This document shows positions 27,030 to 35,391 of a stretch of DNA of 64,000 bases, piece by piece (the stretch's first letter is position 1; every line of letters starts with the position of its first letter). The DNA comes from Streptomyces sp. NL15-2K. GTDB taxonomy: Bacteria > Actinomycetota > Actinomycetes > Streptomycetales > Streptomycetaceae. Both the position numbers and the translations under genes were made by a program. The stretch covers positions 434,001-498,000 of the forward strand of contig NZ_CP130630.1 of NCBI RefSeq assembly GCF_030551255.1. The letters are read 5' to 3'. Under the pieces are notes generated by a model. The model searched no databases and was not told the origin of the DNA. It worked only from the letters and a program-made list of their open reading frames with translations.

Positions 27030-27653
27030 TCAGACCACGTCGTCAATCACCCCTGCGATGAAGGCCTCGATGCCTGTCGAGATGTCCACCGCACCTGGGT
27101 TGTACAGCCACTGGATCTGGAGTCCATCGATGACAGCGACGAGCAGGTTCGCGAGGACGTCCGGCTTCGTGTCCACCTTCAGGCGTCCGCGACCGCGCAA
27201 CTCTGCAAAGATCCGGGTCAGGTGGAGGCGCAGGCTGTCGTAGCGGGCCCGGTACAACTCGTGCGCGGGATGCTCGCTGACCGTGGCCTCACTCGAGATG
27301 ATGCTGTGCAGCTGAATCAGCCCTGGTCGGGTCTCATTGGCGTGCGCGACTCGCAGTTGAGTCTGCAGTACGTCCAGGTCGTCGGCTTCCCGGACGATCG
27401 CGGCCGTCTCCCGTTCGTGTGCGGCGAGCACCTCGACCAGCAGTTCCGCCTTGCTGTCGAAGTGGTGCAGCAGTCCGGTCTGGCTGATGCCGGCTCGCTC
27501 TGCGATCTCCTTCATGGTGGCGCCGTGGAATCCTCCGGCCCCGAACGCCTCGATGCAGGCGTCGAGGATCTTCTGCCGCACCTCGGCGGTCTTCGCGTAG
27601 GCCCCCCGGGGGCCGCGGGCCCCGATGCTCGCTGCCTTCGTCTGCTTTGTCAC
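27030..27653 (-). CDS. TetR-family transcriptional regulator
   Basis: A 207-residue regulator, starting with GTG at 27653. The helix-turn-helix covers ILDACIEAFGAGGFHGATMK, EIAERAG and ISQTGLLHHFDSKAELL. The ligand domain contains LQLHSIISSEATVSEHPAHE-type helices, as in the Bacillus YcnC/BetI-like group of TetR proteins often found with glycosidase and transporter genes. It reads away from the GH1, GH2 and GH35-like genes; a TAGAA-N6-TTCTA palindrome lies 41 bp upstream of its start. It probably controlled the decayed glycoside cluster. Intact. Confidence 0.87.
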   Translation of the reverse strand: MTKQTKAASIGARGPRGAYAKTAEVRQKILDACIEAFGAGGFHGATMKEIAERAGISQTGLLHHFDSKAELLVEVLAAHERETAAIVREADDLDVLQTQLRVAHANETRPGLIQLHSIISSEATVSEHPAHELYRARYDSLRLHLTRIFAELRGRGRLKVDTKPDVLANLLVAVIDGLQIQWLYNPGAVDISTGIEAFIAGVIDDVV

Positions 27654-27693
27654 AGGTCGAGCATAGGGTCGATCCCAGCACCTGTCTCAATGT

Positions 27694-27709
27694 AGAATCA
27701 CGCTTCTAT
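27694..27709. promoter_or_regulatory. TAGAA-N6-TTCTA palindrome, candidate TetR operator
   Basis: TAGAATCACGCTTCTA has perfect 5-bp arms. It lies between the TetR start (27653, minus) and the plus-strand glycosidase remnants, the right place for a shared operator. It differs in sequence from the operators at 36020-36062. Inference from position and symmetry. Confidence 0.45.
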
Positions 27710-27804
27710 TTTAGGCGTAGGCGAGGCTACGGTTGGCGCATCCATCCGGTACCGACGTCGCAACCCGCGTGTGCCCCCAGGCGTCGGCTCATACGCGTCC
27801 CATG

Positions 27805-27912
27805 GAGACCTTGTGACCACGATCCAGCCCGAACTCCTTTTGGGGGTCCGCCACGGCGAGCCAATGGGTGGAGGGCGACAACACCAGCAGCAACCGGGGG
27901 GCTGGCGAAGAA
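27805..27912 (+). pseudogene. GH1 beta-glucosidase N-terminal remnant
   Basis: After GGAGA, a GTG opens VTTIQPELLLG. Two bases later another frame reads SATASQWVEGDNTSSN. Together they match the start of the intact GH1 at 42339 (FLWGASTAPHQIEGNNINSD), covering the first beta strand and the sugar-contacting QxEGN motif. Everything after about 27912 is lost. From there to 28060 nothing is assigned. Confidence 0.5.
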
Positions 27913-28060
27913 CGCACGCTCGGCGCAGCCCGGCGGCGAGGCCGTCGCTCACGACCACCGTTACGACGAGGGCGCGCCGCTGCCGGCCAGGGGCCCTCTC
28001 ACCCCCCGTCGACGCGGTGGCGAATGGACCGGCGTCGGATTGTCGAACAAAGTGGAGCCC

Positions 28061-28579
28061 GTGCTCCGCTCCGCATTCAACGACAACTGGCAGGCCCGCC
28101 CCAAGGTGAACCCGTTCGTCGAATTGTCCGGGGTATCCCTCCCGTTCCAGCCGGTGACCGTGCCGCACGACGCGATGATCGGGCAGGAACGGGTCGCCCC
28201 GGTCGAGTCGACCGGAGCCGAGGGTGGCGCCGGCACCTACTTCCCAGGAGGGACCTTCGAGTACCGCAAGACGTTCCACGTCCCCGAGGAACTCCGGGGC
28301 AAGCGGATCCTGTTCGAGTTCGAGGGCGTCCACCGCGACGCCACGGTGCACATCAACGGCGACTACGCCGGGCAACGCCCGTATGGCTACTCCCATTTCC
28401 ACATCGATGCCGACCGGTCCCTGCGCTTCGGCGAGGACAACGAGATCCGCGTGGTGGCCCGCAGCCACCACGACTCCCGCTGGTACACCGGTGCGGGAAT
28501 CTACCGCGACACCTGGATGCTGTTCACCGCTACGGCGCCGGGCTGCGACGTGGCCCAGACCACTGTCACAGCCACATGA
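28061..28579 (+). pseudogene. GH2 glycosidase with the middle deleted
   Basis: About 172 codons. The first 150 are the GH2 N-terminal jelly-roll: FNDNWQARPKVNPF, YFPGGTFEYRKTFHVPEELR, RDATVHINGDYAGQRPYGYS, and HDSRWYTGAGIYRD. The last 20 (LFTATAPGCDVAQTTVTAT) look like the end of the C-terminal sandwich of the same family; compare TATAPGCEPVDVTVK at 30414-30456. The immunoglobulin-like and TIM-barrel domains with both catalytic Glu residues are missing, and the reading frame is preserved across the deletion. The start could also be the TTG at 28040. It could make a small lectin-like protein, but loss of function is likelier. Full-length relatives lie at 37485-39950 and 57074-59527. Confidence 0.75.
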
Positions 28580-28640
28580 GCGAGCACCCCATGGCCGACC
28601 CCGATGCCCCGCTCCGAGTCCACCGACTGAGAGAAAGACC

Positions 28641-30302
28641 ATGTCTGCAGCTATCCCCGGACAGCCCACCCGAGTGCGACTGGAAGGGCTGGACCTGCTC
28701 ATCGACGGTGCTCCCTTCGTTCTCCTCGGCGCCGAAGTACACAACTCCAGCTCCAGTACCCCGCAGGCCATCAGCACGGCCTTCGACAAGGTCAGCGCTC
28801 TGGGCGCGAACACGGTCCTCGCGCCCGTGGCCTGGGACCTGTGGGAGCCGTCGGAGGGAACCTTCGACACCGCCCTGCTCGATAGCATGATCACCGCGGC
28901 CCGTGAGCGCGGCCTGAAACTGGTGCCGCTGTGGTTCGGATCGTGGAAGAACGCCATGTCCTCGTACGTCCCGGCATGGGTCAAGCAGGACACCGACCGC
29001 TTCCCCCGGGCTCACACCACGACGAGCGGCCGGATCGAACACCTGTCACCGTTCGCCGCCGAGTCACGCGATGCCGATGCCCGCGCCTTCCACGCACTCA
29101 TGGACCACCTGCGGGACGTCGACCAGCAACAGACCGCGGTAATGGTCCAGGTGGAGAATGAGGTGGGACTCCTCGGCGACTCCCGCGATCGCAGCCCGCT
29201 GGCCGAGAAGGCATTCCACTCCACGGTCCCGCCTGCCGTCGTCGAAGCCATCGCACGGTCTGGCCACCTGCCGGTGCACCAGGACTGGCTCGCGGCGGGA
29301 TCGCGCCGCGAGGGGAGCTGGCCCGAGCTACTCGGCCAGGGGCCCAACGCCGACGAGGCGTTCATGGCCCACGCCTACGCCGCCTACATCGAGCACGTCG
29401 CCTCTGCCGGGCGGAAGGCCAACGACGTGCCGCTGTACGTCAACGCCTGGCTCGACGCCCCACTGGAACTGGACCTGCCCACAGGCCTGAACCGCGAGCA
29501 ACCCCCGCAGGAAACCGCGCCCGAGACAGCCGGCACCGTCGCCCTCGCCGGCGGCCAGCAGCCCGGCACCTACCCCAGCGGCGGACCGCTCCCACGCGTC
29601 GCCCCGATCTGGCAGACCGCCGCCCCCACACTCGGCTTCCTGGCCCCGGACATCTACTTCGGCGACACCAACGCGATCTGCCGCGACTACACCCAGGCGA
29701 CCGGTCGGCTCTTCATCCCCGAAATGCGCCGCAGCCCGGCGGGCATCGGCCTGATGTTCACGGCAATCGGCGAGTACGGCGCGCTCGGCGTCGCCCCGTT
29801 CGGCGTCGACTCCCTGCCTGGCGACACCCCGGACGGCGTGGCCCTCGCCGACGCCTACCGCCTGCTGACCGCGGCGACCGACCGCACCCGCGCCGGAGCG
29901 AGGAGGGTCACGGGATTCATGCTCGACCACGAGCGCCCCACTACCCGGCACTCGGCCGACCCGTACACCCTGGCCTTCGACGCCCCAGGTCCGTTCAGGC
30001 AGTCCGGCGGCCCCGCCTACGGGCTGGTCCTGCAGGAGGAACGGGACCAGTTCCTCCTGGTGGGCCGCGGTTTCACGACGAGATTCACGGCAGCTCAGGA
30101 CGCCAGGGTCGGCATCCTGTCCGTCGAGGAACTGGACTTCGACGGCCGATGGACCGTCACCCGCCGACTGGGCGGCGACGAGACCTCGTCGGGCGCCTCA
30201 GTGCGGCTGCACAGCCTTGACGCTTCCCAGCCGGCCTTCTTCCCGATCCCTCTCCCGCTGACCTCGACCGGGATCGTCCGCGTCCGTCTTTACACCTACT
30301 GA
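28641..30302 (+). CDS. GH35-like beta-galactosidase with DUF5597-type C-terminus
   Basis: A 553-residue enzyme without a signal peptide. The TIM barrel (about 15-340) begins LLIDGAPFVLLGAEVHNSSS and carries the acid/base Glu in VQVENEVGLLGD and the nucleophile Glu in RLFIPEMRR. VLAPVAWDLWEPSEGTFD is the usual second-strand motif of GH35/GH42 enzymes. The C-terminal part (about 410-553) is a beta-sandwich as in the DUF5597 subgroup, whose characterised members release galactose from xyloglucan side chains or small glycosides. GAGAAAGACC precedes the ATG. It is 62 bp after the GH2 remnant and is the only plus-strand glycosidase still whole in this block. Confidence 0.85.
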   Translation: MSAAIPGQPTRVRLEGLDLLIDGAPFVLLGAEVHNSSSSTPQAISTAFDKVSALGANTVLAPVAWDLWEPSEGTFDTALLDSMITAARERGLKLVPLWFGSWKNAMSSYVPAWVKQDTDRFPRAHTTTSGRIEHLSPFAAESRDADARAFHALMDHLRDVDQQQTAVMVQVENEVGLLGDSRDRSPLAEKAFHSTVPPAVVEAIARSGHLPVHQDWLAAGSRREGSWPELLGQGPNADEAFMAHAYAAYIEHVASAGRKANDVPLYVNAWLDAPLELDLPTGLNREQPPQETAPETAGTVALAGGQQPGTYPSGGPLPRVAPIWQTAAPTLGFLAPDIYFGDTNAICRDYTQATGRLFIPEMRRSPAGIGLMFTAIGEYGALGVAPFGVDSLPGDTPDGVALADAYRLLTAATDRTRAGARRVTGFMLDHERPTTRHSADPYTLAFDAPGPFRQSGGPAYGLVLQEERDQFLLVGRGFTTRFTAAQDARVGILSVEELDFDGRWTVTRRLGGDETSSGASVRLHSLDASQPAFFPIPLPLTSTGIVRVRLYTY

Positions 30303-30356
30303 GCGGACAAGGCCGTCCCCGACTGCCTCGTGCCTTCATCCGTGCTGCCACCTTTA

Positions 30357-30459
30357 TCAGGGCAGTGCCCTGGCTGCCCTGCGACTGACCGGACCGGGCG
30401 AGATCCGCCTCACCGCCACCGCGCCCGGATGCGAACCGGTCGACGTCACCGTCAAGTGA
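30357..30459 (+). pseudogene. GH2 C-terminal tail remnant
   Basis: One frame reads SALAALRLTGPGEIRLTATA and PGCEPVDVTVK, then stops at 30457-30459. This is the final strand pattern of a GH2 beta-galactosidase C-terminal Ig-like domain and matches the tail of the deleted GH2 at 28061-28579. The GH35-like gene may have been inserted into, or recombined with, an ancestral GH2 gene. Confidence 0.5.
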
Positions 30460-30499
30460 CAGAGCACCTGGTGTCCTCACCCAACGAGGCGAGGGCACT

Positions 30500-31962
30500 C
30501 CGGCCGCTCCCACACCGGACACAGGCCTGCTGTCCGCGCTGCGCCCCCACGGCGTGGGACACTTGTCACTCGCTTGGTTCCTGGGACACGACGCCGAGAG
30601 CCTGCGCAGGGCGCTCGCTGACATCCAGGACGCGGTCCGGCAGGCATCGCCCTTCGGTATCGGAGCCCTGGTTCACAACGAGGGCATCAACGGGTTCCTG
30701 CACGCGTCCGGCTCCCAGTTCCCGACGGCATGGGGACAGGCTGCCACCTGGGATACCGAGCTGATCCAGCGCGCCTCCGCGGTGACCTCCGCGCACATGC
30801 GACACGCGGGAATGCATCTGCTCTTCTCCCCAGTCATGGACATCAACCGCGATCCGCGCTGGGGCCGCGTACACGAGACCTACGGCGAGGACCCAGAACT
30901 GGTTGCCCAGGTCTCCGTCGCGTTCGTCCGCGGTGTCCAAGGCGCCGACCGGGACCCGGGTGTGCTGGCGGTGGGCAAGCACTTCCTGGGCTACGGTGCC
31001 TCCGAGGGCGGCCTCAACACTGTGATCACTCAGTTGGGCCGGCGCGCCATGACCGATGAGTACGAGCCGTTCCGCCGCTCCCTCACCGAGGCTGGGCTCT
31101 GCGCGGTGATGAACTCCTACAGCGAGATCGACGGCATTCCGGCGAGCGCGAACCGCTGGCTGCTGACCGAGTTCCTGCGCAACACGCTCGGCTTCGAGGG
31201 CCTGGTCGTCAGCGACTACGACGCAGTGAACCTGCTGCGCACCGCCTACCGCACTGCTGACCATCAAGGCCCGGCTCGGCCTCATCCCCGCGTTCACCGC
31301 GCCCCGAGCGGCCACGCGGTCGGCGCTCCCCGACCGTGAAGAGGCCGTCCGTGTCCGGCAGGCGATCGCGGAAGCGGGCTGTGGTCCTGCTCGACAACGA
31401 CGGCACTCTGCCGCTTACCCCGGGCGAGCGCAGGATTCTGGTGGTCGGTCCCGCCGCGGACGACCTGCGCATCCACTTCGGCACCTACACGTCCGTCGCC
31501 CTCGGTGAGATGCCTTTGGGCATGCGAGCGGTGATGGAGGGCCGGGTCCCCGGCGTGGACCCGAAGACGTTCGTGTTTACCGACATCTTCCAGACCCGCA
31601 TCCCCGCCTTCGAGGGGATCTTCGAGGCCGAGGCCCGGAAGATCCACCCGGATGCCCTGACCGTACTCGAGGCCCTGCGCCAGATCGATGCAAGGGTCGA
31701 CTTCTCATCGCTGGCCGGTTCACCTCGGACCCCGAGGCATCCCCGCCTCTCGACGCCGCGGCAGTGCGCACTGCAGCTGAGGGTGCCGATGTCGTCATCG
31801 CTGTAGTCGGTGAGCGCACCGGCTGGGTGGGCACCAACACGGCCGGAGAAAGCCAGTCCACCGCTTCACCCTCACTACCCGGAGACCAGGAGGAACTCCT
31901 CGCGCTCCTGGCCACCACCAGCACACCCCGGGGACCCGACGAAATGCGGCTCGTGGAGTGAC
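30500..31962 (+). pseudogene. GH3 beta-glycosidase, decayed
   Basis: The 5' end is missing. From about 30520 the GH3 barrel runs well: LSALRPHGVGHLSLAWFLGH, ALVHNEGINGFLHASGSQFP, RDPRWGRVHETYGEDPELVA, VLAVGKHFLGYG, and the nucleophile Asp in LVVSDYDAVNLLR. At about 31255 a deletion removes the end of the barrel, and the frame changes to IKARLGLIPAFT and again near 31370 to AVVLLDNDGTLPLTPGERRI, the start of the second domain. A further change near 31720 gives GADVVIAVVGERTGWVG, and the gene ends at 31962 without the Fn3-like domain. It has at least three frame lesions plus truncation. Relatives: 54579-57002 and 61096-63495. Confidence 0.85.
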
Positions 31963-32022
31963 GGAATGCCCGGGGTGGGTCAGCGGGCCGCACGGCCGCC
32001 GCGTGTTCGTCGGCGCTCGCGC

Positions 32023-32122
32023 CGGCCTCCGTGAGACCGCCCCTCACCACTCCATGACCCGCTACGCTCCAGCCGCCCAGCGAAACCCGCAGGTCAGACA
32101 GCGAAACGCTGCTGGAGTACTA
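32023..32122 (+). repeat. 100-bp direct repeat, copy B
   Basis: The same 100 bp as 23047-23146 with two substitutions, again ending GCTGGAGTACTA. Here it stands alone without transposase coding sequence and directly follows the truncated GH3 remnant. Confidence 0.9.
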
Positions 32123-32260
32123 ACCGGGTAGTTCGTCCAGCTGGGCTTGGTCGATGCCTTCACGGAGGCAGTATTTCTGGATCTTCCCGGAGCCGGTCAG
32201 GGGGAGGTCGGTGGCGCGGAACCAGCGAGTGGGACGCTTTTCGCGAACTGCGCGATCTCC
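32120..32260 (-). pseudogene. Acyl-CoA synthetase (AMP-ligase) C-terminal scrap
   Basis: Two neighbouring minus frames give LCEEIAQFAKS and RWFRATDLPLTGSGKIQKYC, LREGIDQAQ, then a stop at 32120. TGSGKIQK is the C-terminal Lys motif (A10) of AMP-forming acyl-CoA ligases. All the rest of the enzyme is absent. It begins right at the end of repeat copy B. Confidence 0.6.
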
Positions 32261-32436
32261 TCGCACAACGGACGGGCACCGTAGCTGTCGTGGACGGAGG
32301 TGGCCGCCCCACGGGATCGACCACGCCGCTGAGCCAGTCCGCCTTGGCCGGTGCGACCCCGACGGCGTTGCCAGCCTGGCCGCGCGCCTGGACCGCGAGC
32401 AGCTCCCGGTACGCCGGGTAGCTTTAGGTCGTTCCG

Positions 32437-32575
32437 CCCCTTCACCCGCGATAGCGGTGACGTCGATGTGCTCGGCGGGGTACGGGTTCTCGAAGAGCCC
32501 GGACTCGAACTTGGCCCGCAGCACCCGGCGGACGCAGACATCCACGGCACGCTCGTCCACCGCACCCCGGCGTAC
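32437..32575 (-). pseudogene. GH3 internal scrap
   Basis: ERAVDVCVRRVLRAKFESGL, FENPYPAEHIDVTAIAGEG matches the end of the GH3 barrel domain as in the genes at 54579 and 61096 (RVLRAKFELGLFENPYP). Only about 45 codons remain. It is on the opposite strand to the GH3 remnant at 30500-31962 and is the segment deleted from that gene, so it may be its displaced piece. Confidence 0.6.
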
Positions 32576-32671
32576 CTCCTCGACGAGGGTGCTGCCTTCC
32601 TCGCCTCCCCCGCCGCCGGCGAGATCAACGGGGTCGTGCTGCCGGTCGACGACGGCTGGTCGGCCGTCTGA
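32560..32671 (+). pseudogene. SDR C-terminal scrap
   Basis: GAAFLASPAAGEINGVVLPV and DDGWSAV, then a stop at 32669-32671, are the typical last strand and tail of short-chain dehydrogenases (the FLASxxAxxITGxxLxVDGG pattern). The catalytic YxxxK part is absent. Confidence 0.55.
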
Positions 32672-32680
32672 GGGACGGCG

Positions 32681-35317
32681 TCACAGCTTCCGCCGGTCCG
32701 CGAACCGGCCTTCCCCGGCGGTGACCTCCTCGCCGCCGGGGAAGACGACGGTCGCCCTCGACCCGGGCGGCACGTCGAGGGTGATCAGCAGCTCCTCACC
32801 CTCGACGTACCACTCGACCGCGATGAGCCCCTGCGGACCGTCGAACGTCCCGCGTGCCCACGTGATCGAGGCGTGGGGCACCGGCGCGACGACGAACGAC
32901 TCCCACGCCACCGAGCCCTCGGCCTGCCGCAGGCCGAGGGTGTGGGTGTGCAGGAACCGGACGACCGCGCCCTTGCTGTAGTGGTTGAGCGACGCGTGCG
33001 CGGTGCCGTCGGCGTCGACGCCGTCCCAGTCTTCCCAGATCGTCGTCGCGCCGCGGTCGAGCATGCCGAGCCACGACGGGTAGGTGCGCTGGAACAGCAC
33101 CTCGTAGGCGACGCCGGCGTGGCCGTGGTCGGCGAGCACGGGCAGCAGGTCGGCCGTCGACAGGAGGCCGGTGCCCAGGTGCGTGCCCGCTTCCCGGACC
33201 AGTTCGACCAGCCGCGCCGCGGACGCCGTGCGCAGGTCGCCGGGCACGAGTCCGAAGTGGAGCGCGCGGACGTAGCTCGCCTGCGTGTCGGCGGCGGTGC
33301 GCCCGCTGTCGTCGAGGAATTCGGTGCGCCACGCGTCCTTCACCCGGTCCGCCAGTTCCGTGTAGCGGGCCGCGTCCTCGGTTCGGCCGAGGACTTGCGC
33401 GGTCGCGGCCAGCGTGGCCGTCGACCGGGCCAGGTAGGCCGTCCCTACCTCCCCCTTGTCGGCGGTGAACCAGCCGGCCGGGTCGGCCTGCACCGGGTCG
33501 ATGAGCGAGCCGTCCTCCGCGCGCGCCTTCGGCTCGATCCATTCACCCCAGTGGAATGAGCCGTCCCAGAGGAATTCCTCGTGGGGCAACGGCTCGGCCG
33601 ACCGCTCCACCCGCGACGGGTGCCGCGAAGTCCGTGCCGTCGCCAGTGCCCATTCGACCCAGCGGACCATGGCGTCCCAGTTCTCGGCCAATGCCTCGCG
33701 GTCGCCATACGTCTCGTACAGCAGCCACGGCACGAGCGCGATGGCGTCGCCCCAGCCGGACGAGCCCGTCATCATCGCGAACAGGACGTCGGGGTGCTCC
33801 TTGATGCGGTGCCCGTCCGGGGAGAAGTTCGCGACGCGGCCGTCGGGCAGCTGGTCGTCCCGGACCGAGCGCAGCCACTTGCGCGTGAAACCGGCGACGT
33901 CGTAGAGCCGCACCGCGGTCGGCGCGAAGACCTGGTAATCGCCCGTCCAGCCCAGCCGCTCCCGGTGCGGGCAGTCGGTCGGCACGTCGACGGCGTTGCC
34001 GCGGAAGCTCCAGCCGGCCGCCTCGTGCAGCCGGTTGAGGTCGTCGTCGCCGCAGGCGAAAGTCCCGGTGGGACGCAGGTCCGTGTGCACGACCTGCATG
34101 ACGATGCCCGCCGGGTCGAGCGGCACGCCACCGCGCTCGAGCCGCGCGTACCGGAAGCCGTGCACGGTGTGCCGCGGCTCGAAGACCTCACCCGGCGCGC
34201 CCGAGGAGACCACCTCGTCCCGCTGGACGAACGGGACCGGCGGCTCGCCCGGGCGGGCCGCGTCCAGGTGCGACGTCGTGAGATCGCCCGCAGGGTCGAG
34301 GTGCTCGCCGTAGTCGAGCACGGTCCTGGTGCCCGCCGGGCCGAGGTCGGTAAGGGTGACCCAGCCCGAGGCGTTCTGGCCGAAGTCGGCGATCCAGGCG
34401 CCGGTGGGCAGCTGCGTGACCGACACGGGCGGCCGACGTTCGACGCGCTGCACCGGCGGGGCGGGCGACCAGCCGATCGGCGGGGCGGTGACCGCGTCGA
34501 GGAGCACCGGGCGTTCCGGGCCTCGCGGGGCGAGGAAGTCGGTGGTCTGCCCGGCCATCAGATCGGCGCGGGTGATCCGGCCGGGGCCGCCGGTCCAGTG
34601 CTCGTCGGTGCCGGCGACGCGGGTCGAGCCGTCGGCGAAAGCCAGGTGGAGCTCGAGCCGGGCGCCGAGGCGCGGCCCCCAGTCCGCGGGTTCGCGGAAG
34701 GCGCCGACCTGGCCGCGGAACCAGCCGTCCGACAGGACGATCTCGATCGTGTTCGCCCCGGGCCGCACCGCCGCGGTGACGTCCGACGCCTGCGCGTAGA
34801 GGGTGCGGTCGTAGGAGGTCGAGCCGGGCGTGAGTTCGGCGGTTCCGGCGCGCTCGCCGTTGACGAACGCCTCGTAGACGCCCAGCGCCGTCGCGTAGAG
34901 GCGGGCGCGGGTCACCCCCGCGGGTACGGTGAACGAGCCGCGCAGGATCTGCGCGGGCCGGGCTCCGGGCTCAGTGTCCCCGGCTTCGGCCGGAGAAATC
35001 CACCAGGCGGTCCAGTCCTCGTCGAACAGCCCGGCCTCGAAGGCGTGCCACTCGCTCCACGGCAACGTGCCCGTCCGGACCCGCCAGCGCGCCTGTTCGC
35101 CGCTGCGCAGCGGCCGAACCGGCCACGCGACCCACCGGTGCTCCCGGGTGCGGGCGACTTCCCGCACGCCGTCGCCGATCACGATTTCCACGTCGTAGCC
35201 GGCGCCCGGGGGCACCTCCGCGGGCGGCTTCCACGACAGCCGCGGCCGCGGCCCGGACACCGGGAACCGGTCGCCACCGAAGTCGATCGACAACGCATAA
35301 GGCACTGAGCTGACCAT
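32681..35317 (-). CDS. GH78 alpha-L-rhamnosidase
   Basis: An 878-residue rhamnosidase without a signal peptide. Domain order: an N-terminal Fn3-like sandwich (about 5-100), two beta-sandwich domains with a rhamnose-binding module (LRGSFTVPAGVTRARLYATA, LGVYEAFVNGERAG, VLSDGWFRGQVG), an (alpha/alpha)6 barrel from about 430 with VDVPTDCPHRERLGWTGDYQ holding the acidic active-site residues and WEDWDGVDADGTAHASLNHY further on, and a C-terminal sandwich (ITLDVPPGSRATVVFPGG). It hydrolyses terminal alpha-L-rhamnose from flavonoid, saponin or cell-wall oligosaccharides. It lies 74 bp downstream of the TetR gene on the same strand. Confidence 0.93.
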   Translation of the reverse strand: MVSSVPYALSIDFGGDRFPVSGPRPRLSWKPPAEVPPGAGYDVEIVIGDGVREVARTREHRWVAWPVRPLRSGEQARWRVRTGTLPWSEWHAFEAGLFDEDWTAWWISPAEAGDTEPGARPAQILRGSFTVPAGVTRARLYATALGVYEAFVNGERAGTAELTPGSTSYDRTLYAQASDVTAAVRPGANTIEIVLSDGWFRGQVGAFREPADWGPRLGARLELHLAFADGSTRVAGTDEHWTGGPGRITRADLMAGQTTDFLAPRGPERPVLLDAVTAPPIGWSPAPPVQRVERRPPVSVTQLPTGAWIADFGQNASGWVTLTDLGPAGTRTVLDYGEHLDPAGDLTTSHLDAARPGEPPVPFVQRDEVVSSGAPGEVFEPRHTVHGFRYARLERGGVPLDPAGIVMQVVHTDLRPTGTFACGDDDLNRLHEAAGWSFRGNAVDVPTDCPHRERLGWTGDYQVFAPTAVRLYDVAGFTRKWLRSVRDDQLPDGRVANFSPDGHRIKEHPDVLFAMMTGSSGWGDAIALVPWLLYETYGDREALAENWDAMVRWVEWALATARTSRHPSRVERSAEPLPHEEFLWDGSFHWGEWIEPKARAEDGSLIDPVQADPAGWFTADKGEVGTAYLARSTATLAATAQVLGRTEDAARYTELADRVKDAWRTEFLDDSGRTAADTQASYVRALHFGLVPGDLRTASAARLVELVREAGTHLGTGLLSTADLLPVLADHGHAGVAYEVLFQRTYPSWLGMLDRGATTIWEDWDGVDADGTAHASLNHYSKGAVVRFLHTHTLGLRQAEGSVAWESFVVAPVPHASITWARGTFDGPQGLIAVEWYVEGEELLITLDVPPGSRATVVFPGGEEVTAGEGRFADRRKL

Positions 35318-35353
35318 GAAAGCGGTGCTCCGAGGATCGAGGTGTGCAGGGCG

Positions 35354-35368
35354 CGTCGCACTGCGACG
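35354..35368. promoter_or_regulatory. 15-bp palindrome between TetR and GH78 genes
   Basis: CGTCGCA-C-TGCGACG is perfect with 7-bp arms. It lies 37 bp upstream of the GH78 ATG and 24 bp downstream of the TetR stop. It could be a second operator or an attenuating hairpin in the TetR-GH78 transcript. It does not match the CTACC/GGTAG operators upstream. Confidence 0.4.
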
Positions 35369-35391
35369 TCGTGTCGTTCGTCAGGTGATGC

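Noticed and set aside
27698..28993. A 431-codon minus frame opposite the GH2 remnant
   Set aside because: No motif or ribosome site; it is antisense to recognisable GH2 and GH35-like sequence.
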